Shown here: positions 7,649 through 14,351 of the stretch, piece after piece | Position numbering within the stretch: the stretch's first letter is position 1 | How the letters are laid out: every line of letters begins with the position of its first letter | NCBI RefSeq assembly: GCF_014170375.1 | Contig: NZ_LZZW01000032.1 | Coordinates: 124,001-188,000, forward strand | Source: Variovorax sp. UMC13 | GTDB lineage: Bacteria; Pseudomonadota; Gammaproteobacteria; Burkholderiales; Burkholderiaceae_C | Length of the DNA stretch: 64,000 nucleotides | Reading direction: 5' to 3' | Program-made: the position numbers and the translations under genes | The notes under the pieces: model-generated | Databases searched by the model: none | Seen by the model: only the letters and a program-made list of their open reading frames with translations | Told to the model about the DNA's origin: nothing

Positions 7649-9097
7649 ATGAGCCAAGCCATGTTGAAGCCAGGCACCGTCCACCACGAAGCGCTGCGCA
7701 TCGCCGGCGAGAAGGTCCACCGCGAGCGCACCATCGAGGTCACCTACCCCTACACCGGCGAAGTGATCGCCACCGTGCCCAAGGCCACGCTGGACGACCT
7801 GCGCCAGGCCTATCGCATCGCGCGCGACTACAAGCCCACCCTCACGCGCTACGAGCGCTACAAGATCCTGATGCGCGCGGGCGAGATCATCGCCTCGCGG
7901 CTGGACGAGATCTCGCGCGTGATCACGCTCGAATCGGGCCTCTCGCGCAAGGACTCGCTCTACGAAGTGGGCCGCGCCTCCGACGTGCTGCTGTTCGCCG
8001 CCAACCAGGCGCTGGTGGACGACGGCCAGGTCTTCTCCTGCGACCTCACGCACCACGGCAAGAGCCGCAAGGTCTACACGCTGCGCGAGCCGCTGCAGGG
8101 CGTGATCACCGCGATCACGCCCTTCAACCACCCGCTGAACCAGGTGATCCACAAGGTCGCGCCCTCGATCGCCACCAACAACCGCATGGTGCTCAAGCCC
8201 AGCGAGAAGACGCCGCTCACGGCCTTCCTGCTGGCCGACATCCTCTACGAGGCGGGCCTGCCGCCGCCGATGCTGTCGGTGCTCACCGGCGACCCGCGCG
8301 AGATCGCCGACGAGATGCTCACGCACGCCGACGTCGACCTCGTGACCTTCACCGGCGGCGTGGCGATCGGCAAGTACATCGCGGGCAAGGCGGTCTACAA
8401 GCGGCAGATCCTGGAGCTGGGCGGCAACGACCCGATCATCGTGATGGACGACGCCGACATCGAGGAGGCGGCCACGCTCGCGGCCAGCGGCTCGTACAAG
8501 AACTCGGGCCAGCGCTGCACCGCGATCAAGCGCATGCTGGTGCAGGAGACGGTGGCCGACCGCTTCGTAGAACTGCTGGTGGAGAAAACCCGCGCGCTGA
8601 AGCACGGCGACCCGATGGACCCTGCCACCGACGTCGGCACCGTGATCGACGAGGCGGCGGCGCGGCAGTTCGAGGCCGTGGTCAATGAAGCCATCGCGTC
8701 GGGCGCGCGCCTGCTGCACGGCAATGTGCGCAACGGCGCGTCGTATTCACCCACGGTGCTCGACCGCGTCGACCCCGAGATGACGGTGGCCAAGCACGAG
8801 ACCTTCGGCCCGGTGTCGCCGGTGATCCGCTTCAAGACCATCGAGGACGCGATCCGGATCTCCAACGGCACGGCCTACGGCCTGTCGTCCGCGGTCTGCA
8901 CCAACCGGCTCGACCACATCACGCGCTTCATCCGCGAGCTGAACGTGGGCAGCGTCAACGTGCGCGAGGTGCCGGGCTACCGGCTCGAGCTCACGCCCTT
9001 CGGCGGCATCAAGGACTCGGGCCTGGGCTACAAGGAAGGCGTGCTCGAGGCGATGAAGAGCTTCACCAACACCAAGACCTATTCACTGCCGTGGTAG
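7649..9097 (+). CDS. phnY: Phosphonoacetaldehyde dehydrogenase
   Basis: The 482-residue aldehyde dehydrogenase oxidises phosphonoacetaldehyde to phosphonoacetate with NAD+. The general base is E256 in LELGGNDPI and the nucleophile is C290 in NSGQRCTAIKR. TPFNHPLNQVIHKVAPS is the usual substrate/cofactor channel motif and KPSEKTPLT the cofactor-binding segment. The start MSQAMLKPGT follows a CGGAG ribosome-binding site. Its substrate comes from PhnW and its product goes to PhnA. The specific substrate is inferred from the cluster, since the aldehyde dehydrogenase motifs alone do not fix it. Confidence 0.93.
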   Translation: MSQAMLKPGTVHHEALRIAGEKVHRERTIEVTYPYTGEVIATVPKATLDDLRQAYRIARDYKPTLTRYERYKILMRAGEIIASRLDEISRVITLESGLSRKDSLYEVGRASDVLLFAANQALVDDGQVFSCDLTHHGKSRKVYTLREPLQGVITAITPFNHPLNQVIHKVAPSIATNNRMVLKPSEKTPLTAFLLADILYEAGLPPPMLSVLTGDPREIADEMLTHADVDLVTFTGGVAIGKYIAGKAVYKRQILELGGNDPIIVMDDADIEEAATLAASGSYKNSGQRCTAIKRMLVQETVADRFVELLVEKTRALKHGDPMDPATDVGTVIDEAAARQFEAVVNEAIASGARLLHGNVRNGASYSPTVLDRVDPEMTVAKHETFGPVSPVIRFKTIEDAIRISNGTAYGLSSAVCTNRLDHITRFIRELNVGSVNVREVPGYRLELTPFGGIKDSGLGYKEGVLEAMKSFTNTKTYSLPW

Positions 9098-9657
9098 CCA
9101 ACGCACCGCTCGATATCGCCGGCATCGTCGCCCTGTTCGAGGCCAAGGGCCACGCGCAGTACGACGGCGAACCCGTGACGCAGCTCCAGCACGCGCTGCA
9201 GTCCGCGCACCTGGCCGAGCAGGCCGGCGCGTCCAGCGAACTCATCACCGCCAGCCTGCTGCACGACCTGGGCCACCTGCTGCACGGCATGGAAGGCACG
9301 CCCACGCAGCAGGGGCTGGACGACCTGCACCAGTACCGCAGCCGCGCCTTCCTCAAGCACCTGTTCGGCCCGGCCACGCTGGACCCGATCCGGCTGCACG
9401 TGGACGCCAAGCGCTACCTCTGCGCGCGCGAGCCGGGCTACCTCGAAGCGCTGTCGGCCGATTCGCAGCGCAGCCTGGTGCTGCAGGGCGGCGTATTCGA
9501 CGCGGCCCAGGCGCTGCAGTTCGAAGCGCTGCCGCATGCGCTCGATGCGGTGCGCCTGCGCCGCTGGGACGACAGCGCCAAGAGCGCCGACGCGAAGACA
9601 CCCGACCTGGCCCACTATGCGCAGCACATGGCGCTGGCGGCCGCGGCACGGCCATGA
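9091..9657 (+). CDS. PhnZ-like HD-domain protein of phosphonate clusters
   Basis: A GTG start overlaps the end of phnY by seven bases. The 188-residue protein has QYDGEPVTQLQHALQSAHLA followed by LLHDLGHLLHG (HD pair around residues 57-58), a His in LHQYRSRAFLKHL, a His in LDPIRLHVDAKRYL and a late Asp in LRRWDDSAK. This spacing matches the mixed-valence di-iron HD oxygenases typified by PhnZ, which cleave the carbon-phosphorus bond of 1-hydroxy-2-aminoethylphosphonate, including the tyrosine before GEPVTQLQH. Proteins of this group recur in AEP operons. No Fe/2-oxoglutarate PhnY* hydroxylase, which normally makes the PhnZ substrate, is visible in this window. Confidence 0.8.
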   Translation: MVANAPLDIAGIVALFEAKGHAQYDGEPVTQLQHALQSAHLAEQAGASSELITASLLHDLGHLLHGMEGTPTQQGLDDLHQYRSRAFLKHLFGPATLDPIRLHVDAKRYLCAREPGYLEALSADSQRSLVLQGGVFDAAQALQFEALPHALDAVRLRRWDDSAKSADAKTPDLAHYAQHMALAAAARP

Positions 9658-10103
9658 ATGCCGTGCGGCCGCCCGCGCTCACGCGCCGTCCGGCCACGCC
9701 GCAGGACATCCCCTTCCTGTTCGCGCTGCGCCAGCAGACGATGAACGGCCACCTGGTCGCATCGGGCGCCGAGATCGACGACGCCCACCACATGGCGCGG
9801 CTGATGCACCGCTTCGAGTGCGCCGAAGTCCTGCTGCAAGAGGGCGTGCCGGTCGGCCTGCTCAAGGTCTCGCGCGACGCGCTGGAGTGGGTGGTGATCC
9901 AGATCCAGCTGGTGCCGGCCTGCCAGGGCGGCGGCATCGGTGCGGCCCTGCTGGCCGAAGTCGTCGACGAGGCCACGCAGGCCGGCGCCGACCTCACGCT
10001 CAGCGTGCTGAAGGCCAATCCGGCCCGCGGGCTCTACGAGCGTTTCGGCTTCGTCATCGAACGCGAGAACGGTTTTTCCTACGAGATGCGGCGCAAGCCC
10101 TGA
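9654..10103 (+). CDS. GNAT-family N-acetyltransferase
   Basis: The 149-residue protein shows the GNAT core: LTRRPATPQDIPFLFALRQ at the N terminus, IQIQLVPACQGGGIGAALL (acetyl-CoA pyrophosphate loop, here QGGGIGAAL) and ANPARGLYERFGFVIE at the C terminus. It overlaps the preceding gene by four bases (ATGA). In this context it may acetylate an aminophosphonate or its aldehyde-derived product to limit toxicity, as PhnO does in enteric bacteria. PhnO homology is not obvious, so this role is inference. Confidence 0.8.
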   Translation: MNAVRPPALTRRPATPQDIPFLFALRQQTMNGHLVASGAEIDDAHHMARLMHRFECAEVLLQEGVPVGLLKVSRDALEWVVIQIQLVPACQGGGIGAALLAEVVDEATQAGADLTLSVLKANPARGLYERFGFVIERENGFSYEMRRKP

Positions 10104-10124
10104 CAACCTGAGAGAGCACGCGAC

Positions 10125-11513
10125 ATGCGCCCCTTCTGGATCGAACAGGCTCTCTTCGACGACGGCGATCTCGCCCCCGCGCTGCAGGGCGCGCAAAAGG
10201 CCGACGTGTGCATCGTGGGCGGCGGCTTCACCGGCCTGTGGACCGCCATCCAGGCCCGGCAGCGCAACCCCGCGCTCGACATCGCCATCCTCGAGAGCGA
10301 CCTCTGCGGCGCCGGCGCGAGCGGGCGCAACGGCGGCTGCCTGCTGACCTGGTCGGCCAAGTTCTTCACCCTGCGCCGGCTGTTCGGCGAGGCCGAGGCC
10401 ATCCGGCTGGTCAAGGCCTCGGAGGCCGCGGTGCAGCACATCGCGGACTTCTGCCGCGCGCAGGGCATCGATGCGGAGCTGCGGCAGGACGGCACGCTCT
10501 ACACCGCCACCTCGCAGGCCCAGGTCGGCACGCTCGATCCGGTGATGAAGGCGCTGGAGGACTGCGGCATCCATTCCTACCGCACCCTGCCGCCCGAAGA
10601 GGTTGCGCGTCGATCGGGCTCGGCGCGCAACCTGGCGGGCGTGTACTCGCCCATCGCCGCCACCGTGCACCCTGGCAAGCTGGTGCGCGGCCTGCGGCGC
10701 GTGGCGCTGCGCATGGGCATCCGCATCTACGAGCGCAGCCCGATGCTGGACTTCACGCAGGGCCATCCGGTCACCGTGCGCACGCCGGCCGGCAGCCTCG
10801 AGGCGCCCAAGCTGGTGCTGGCGATGAACGCCTGGATGGCGCGCGCGCTGCCGCAGTTCGAGCGCAGCATCGCCATCGTGTCGAGCGACATGGTGATCAC
10901 CGAGAAGTGCCCCGAGCTGCTGCAGGCCATGGGGCTGACCGATGGCGTGTCGGTGTTGGACTCGCGCACCTTCGTCTACTACTACCGCAGCACCGCCGAC
11001 GGCCGGCTGATGCTGGGCAAGGGCGGCAACACCTTCGCCTGGGGCGGGCGCATCGCGCCGGTGTTCGACCAGCGCTCGCCCTATGAGGCCGACCTCAAGC
11101 GCGCGCTCGACGACTTCTTCCCCTCGCTGCGCGGCGTGCCCGTCACCGCCAGCTGGAACGGCCCCTCGGACCGCTCGGCGACCGGCTTCCCCTTCTTCGG
11201 CCGCCTGAACGGCGCGCCGCACATCGTCTACGGCTTCGGCTACTCGGGCAACGGCGTCGGCCCCACCTACATGGGCGGGCAGATCCTCTCGTCTCTGGTG
11301 CTCGACGAAGACAACGCCTGGACGCGCAGCCCGCTGCTCCAGGGGCCGCTGGGGCTGTTCCCGCCCGAGCCGATCCGCTACCTCGGCTCGCTGGTGGTGC
11401 GCAACGCCATCCGCCGCAAGGAAGCGGCGGAAGACCGCGACCTGCGGCCGTGGAAGGTCGACCGGCTGCTCAGCAAGTTCGCCAATGCGGCGGGGAAGGC
11501 GGACAAGGCCTAG
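10125..11513 (+). CDS. FAD-dependent amine oxidase/dehydrogenase of the D-amino-acid-oxidase fold
   Basis: The 462-residue flavoprotein begins with a Rossmann motif, VCIVGGGFTGLWTAIQARQ, and has AGASGRNGGCLLTW, the usual FAD-contact segment of the DAO/DadA superfamily. Near the C terminus GFGYSGNGVGPTYMGGQIL closes the FAD site. FAD oxidoreductases of this kind recur in AEP operons, and I recall some reported to oxidise AEP or N-methyl-AEP. It could thus be an alternative entry to phosphonoacetaldehyde beside PhnW. The gene is the last of the rightward arm and overlaps the convergent small gene by four bases. Substrate is unproven. Confidence 0.85.
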   Translation: MRPFWIEQALFDDGDLAPALQGAQKADVCIVGGGFTGLWTAIQARQRNPALDIAILESDLCGAGASGRNGGCLLTWSAKFFTLRRLFGEAEAIRLVKASEAAVQHIADFCRAQGIDAELRQDGTLYTATSQAQVGTLDPVMKALEDCGIHSYRTLPPEEVARRSGSARNLAGVYSPIAATVHPGKLVRGLRRVALRMGIRIYERSPMLDFTQGHPVTVRTPAGSLEAPKLVLAMNAWMARALPQFERSIAIVSSDMVITEKCPELLQAMGLTDGVSVLDSRTFVYYYRSTADGRLMLGKGGNTFAWGGRIAPVFDQRSPYEADLKRALDDFFPSLRGVPVTASWNGPSDRSATGFPFFGRLNGAPHIVYGFGYSGNGVGPTYMGGQILSSLVLDEDNAWTRSPLLQGPLGLFPPEPIRYLGSLVVRNAIRRKEAAEDRDLRPWKVDRLLSKFANAAGKADKA

Positions 11514-11881
11514 GGCCGCGGCCCGAAGGGCAGCACCGGCACCACCGGCGGCGGCCGCTGCGGATACACCGAGGTGCCGAAGGTGTTGCCCATGCGATGG
11601 CTGGTGGCGGCGCGGTTGAACACGCCCAGCTGGTTGCCGGGCCGCTGCACGATGGCCTCCGAGCCCATCGTCGCGTCGCGTGATGCCGGGTGCGCGGGGG
11701 CAGGACGCAGCCGCTCGCTGAGGCAGGCGAAGGACGCGGGCGCGCGCGCGCCGTCGACTTCCACCTCGACGCAGCGGGCCGGGCCGTCCTGGGCCTCGTC
11801 CGCCAGCGCGGGCGCCATCGCCGCCCACAGGGCAAGTGCGAGGGCAGGCGGGAACAGCGGCAGGCGGCGGGCGAGGGGCAT
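11510..11881 (-). CDS. Small secreted protein of unknown function
   Basis: A 123-residue protein with a clear Sec signal peptide (hydrophobic LFPPALALALWAAMAPALA, cleavage near residue 27). The mature part has two cysteines (ARCVEVEVDG and SFACLSERLR) that may form a disulfide, and a Pro-rich tail. No domain is recognised. It converges with the FAD oxidase gene, overlapping its last four bases. Codon usage matches its neighbours and the signal peptide is convincing, so I regard it as a real gene. Confidence 0.65.
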   Translation of the reverse strand: MPLARRLPLFPPALALALWAAMAPALADEAQDGPARCVEVEVDGARAPASFACLSERLRPAPAHPASRDATMGSEAIVQRPGNQLGVFNRAATSHRMGNTFGTSVYPQRPPPVVPVLPFGPRP

Positions 11882-11932
11882 GGGAACTCCGGTCGCGCGA
11901 GGGCGCGCAACCCGCCAGCCTGGCGCCTGCGT

Positions 11933-11967
11933 GTGACATGCGCATGTCGCGCGACACCTGGCGGTGC
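11933..11967 (+). promoter_or_regulatory. GTGAC-N8-GTC element upstream of STN cassette 1
   Basis: GTGAC (11933-11937) is followed after eight bases by GTC (11946-11948). The span 11935-11948 is a perfect 14-base palindrome, GACATGCGCATGTC. The same GTGAC-N8-GTC arrangement occurs before the first giant exoprotein, the second STN cassette and tpsB. It may be an ECF promoter element or a regulator site; the distance to the STN start is about 140 bases. Confidence 0.5.
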
Positions 11968-12089
11968 GGCGTCACGGATCGGTCATGCGCACCGCCTAGC
12001 ATGCCGCGTACTTCCAACGTGCAGGGCCGAGGTCCTGCCGCAGCGTCGCCCGCGCGTTCTTCCCGTGTCCGTCCTGATGATTCCAACCC

Positions 12090-12827
12090 ATGGTGCTTTC
12101 GCTCGCCCCAGGCTGCCGATGGGCACAGGCCTGGTGCCTGGTGTGGATGCTCGTCTGGGGCGGCACGGCCGCGGCCACGACGGAGCCGCGCGACATGGCT
12201 GAGGCCGGTCCGCGCCTGCACTTCGACCTGCCGTCCCAGCCGCTGCAGAAGGCGCTCGCGGATTTCGGCGGGCTCACCGGCCATTCGGTGCTGGTCGACA
12301 GCACGCTGACCCAGGGCCGAACGGCCCAGGCGGTGCGCGGCGTGTTCCCGGCGCAGGAGGCGTTGCGGCTGCTGCTGGCCGGTACCGGTTTGCATGCGCG
12401 CTACAGCGGTCGCGATGCGTTCACGCTGGTGCCCGAGCCGGCGGCGGGCGAACTGCCCATGGCGACGCCTGCGGCATCGACGACGGCACCGGCACTCGCG
12501 GGCACCGCGGCCCCCGCGGCGGCCGATTTCGCCGGCGCGCTCCAGTCCGCCATCACGCAGGCCCTGTGCGCGGCGCAGCCCCACAGCTTCGGCCGCTACC
12601 GCGCCGCGCTGCAGCTCTGGACCGGGCCCGAAGGGCGCATCCGGCGCGCCAGCCTGCTCGAGCCCAGCGGCGAAGCCGCGCGCGACGCCGAGCTGCTCGC
12701 GCAGCTGCGCGGCCTGGCCATCGGCCGCGTGCCGCCGCCCGGGCTCGCGCAGCCGCTCACGGTGCTGCTGAGTCCGCGCGCCGACCCGGTCGCGGTCTGC
12801 CGCGCCGCACGCGCGGACGGGGGCTGA
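12090..12827 (+). CDS. Exported STN-domain protein with TonB-C-like domain (VreA-like), cassette 1
   Basis: This 245-residue protein has a signal peptide (about residues 10-29) and then an STN domain, about residues 42-115. That segment has LHFDLPSQPLQKALADFGGL, HSVLVDSTL, AVRGVFPAQEALRLLLAGTG and DAFTLVP. It is the signalling domain normally found at the N terminus of FecA-type receptors and secretins. The C-terminal part (about 150-235) has YRAALQLWTGPEGRIRRASL and AELLAQLRGLAIGRVPPP, resembling the TonB C-terminal domain. No receptor barrel follows. The mature protein holds two cysteines, C160 and C237. It lies six bases before the ECF sigma gene, so it probably signals to the FecR-type protein in the periplasm, as VreA is thought to in Pseudomonas. 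Confidence 0.85.
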   Translation: MVLSLAPGCRWAQAWCLVWMLVWGGTAAATTEPRDMAEAGPRLHFDLPSQPLQKALADFGGLTGHSVLVDSTLTQGRTAQAVRGVFPAQEALRLLLAGTGLHARYSGRDAFTLVPEPAAGELPMATPAASTTAPALAGTAAPAAADFAGALQSAITQALCAAQPHSFGRYRAALQLWTGPEGRIRRASLLEPSGEAARDAELLAQLRGLAIGRVPPPGLAQPLTVLLSPRADPVAVCRAARADGG

Positions 12828-12832
12828 GGCGC

Positions 12833-13390
12833 ATGCCCGAATCGATCAAGGCCGCGCTGCGCGCGCTGTTCCTGTCGCGCTACGACCAGTTCCGGCGCCA
12901 CCTGCACCAGCGCCTGGGCTCGGAAGACCTGGCCAACGACGCGCTGCACGAGACCTACCTGCGCATGGAATCGATGAGCGTGCTGGGTGCGATCCGCTAC
13001 CCCTCGGCCTACCTGTTCCGCATCGCGCTCAACATCGCCGAGGACCAGCGCAAGAGCGGCGCGCGGCTGCTGAGCGTGCCCGACGTCGAGGCGCTCTACG
13101 AGATGGCCGACGAGATGGCCGACCCGGCCCGCACCGCCGAGGCGCGCGGCGAGATCGAGGCCCTCGAGCGCGCGCTGGCCGAGCTGCCGCGGCGGCGCCG
13201 CGCCATCGTGGTGGCGGCGCGCATCGACGAGATGCCGCACCGCGAGATCGCGCGCCGCTTCGGCGTCTCGGAGCGCACCGTCGAGAAGGAACTGCGCGCC
13301 GGCCTCGAACATTGCTGCGAACGGCTGGGCCGGGATTTCATCCAGCGCTTCGGTCCGGGCGCGGGAAAACCGTCTAAGTCTCATGAGTGA
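12833..13390 (+). CDS. ECF sigma factor (FecI/VreI type), cassette 1
   Basis: The 185-residue protein has sigma region 2 (LRALFLSRYDQFRRHL, LHETYLRMES, AYLFRIALNIAEDQRK) and region 4 with a helix-turn-helix (RRRRAIVVAARIDEMPHREI, ARRFGVSERTVEKELRAG). It lacks regions 1 and 3, as usual for ECF factors. The start follows six bases after the STN stop, and the 3' end overlaps the FecR-type gene by eight bases. All three genes are therefore co-translated. The expected targets are surface and secretion genes nearby; this is inference from the cassette arrangement. Confidence 0.92.
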   Translation: MPESIKAALRALFLSRYDQFRRHLHQRLGSEDLANDALHETYLRMESMSVLGAIRYPSAYLFRIALNIAEDQRKSGARLLSVPDVEALYEMADEMADPARTAEARGEIEALERALAELPRRRRAIVVAARIDEMPHREIARRFGVSERTVEKELRAGLEHCCERLGRDFIQRFGPGAGKPSKSHE

Positions 13391-14351
13391 AGTGAACGAC
13401 AGCGCCGAACAGCAGGCCATCCGCCGCCAGGCGCAGCAATGGGTGGTGCGGCTGGCCTCGCACGCGGCGGACAGCGACGATGCGCTGGCCTTCAGGCGCT
13501 GGTGCGAACGCAGCCGGGAACATGCCTCGGCCTTCGTGCAGGCGCGCGCGGTCTGGCAGGACCTGCGGCCGGCCGCGCAGGGCCTGCAGCGCGCCGAGGC
13601 GGCGCGGGCCGTGCGCCCGGGGCGCCGCGCCTTCCTGGGCGCGGCGCTGGCGGGCACGGCCGGCTGGCTGGTGCTGCGCCCGCCGCTGGGCCTGTGGCCC
13701 GCGGCCACCGACCTGGCGGCCGACCTGCGCACCGGCACCGGCGAACAGCGCGAGTGGGTCACGGCCGAGGGCGTCGTGGTGCAGCTCAACACGCGCACGC
13801 GCATGGACCTGCGCGGCACCGAGGGCGGCGTGGCGCGGCTCGAACTGCTCGAGGGCGAGGCCGAGATCCGCACCGACCTCGACGGTGCCGCGCCCGCGGT
13901 GCAGCTGCGCGTCGGCGATGGTGTGGTCAGCGCGCAGCGCGCGCGCTTCAACGTGCGCTTCATCGACGGCGAGGTCTGTGTGACCTGCCTCGCGGGCCGC
14001 GTCGACGTGCGCCGCGGCGAGGCGGGCAGCACCGCGGTGGATGTGGACCGGCAACTGGTCTACGCCAGGGCGCGGCCCGCCGTCGCGCGGCCCGCCGATG
14101 CCACGGCCGTCAGCGCCTGGCGGCGGCGCCAGCTGGTGTTCGACCAGACGCCGCTGGCCGAGGTGGTGGCCGAGGTCAACCGCTACCGACCGGGCAAGCT
14201 GATCCTGACCGACGCCGCGGTCGGCCGCAAGCGCGTGCAGGCCAGCTTCTCGATCGACCGGCTCGACGACGTGATCGCGCTGGTGCGCGAGGTCTACGGT
14301 CTCGACGTGACGGCGCTGCCGGGCGGCATCGTGCTGCTGGGCAGCGCATAG
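13383..14351 (+). CDS. FecR-type anti-sigma factor, cassette 1
   Basis: This 322-residue protein has a cytoplasmic DUF4880-like start (QAQQWVVRLASHAADSDDAL, FRRWCERSREHASAFVQAR) that binds the sigma factor. One membrane segment (about 83-98) is preceded by RR at 81-82 in GRRAFLGAALAG. A periplasmic FecR domain follows (TGTGEQREWVTAEGVVVQLN, LEGEAEIRTDL). The C-terminal part (FDQTPLAEVVAEVNRYRPGK to GGIVLLG) has an STN-like repeat. The RRAFL signature looks like a twin-arginine export signal, reported for E. coli FecR. The last 58 bases overlap the 3' end of the convergent EAL/GGDEF gene. Confidence 0.92.
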   Translation: MSEVNDSAEQQAIRRQAQQWVVRLASHAADSDDALAFRRWCERSREHASAFVQARAVWQDLRPAAQGLQRAEAARAVRPGRRAFLGAALAGTAGWLVLRPPLGLWPAATDLAADLRTGTGEQREWVTAEGVVVQLNTRTRMDLRGTEGGVARLELLEGEAEIRTDLDGAAPAVQLRVGDGVVSAQRARFNVRFIDGEVCVTCLAGRVDVRRGEAGSTAVDVDRQLVYARARPAVARPADATAVSAWRRRQLVFDQTPLAEVVAEVNRYRPGKLILTDAAVGRKRVQASFSIDRLDDVIALVREVYGLDVTALPGGIVLLGSA

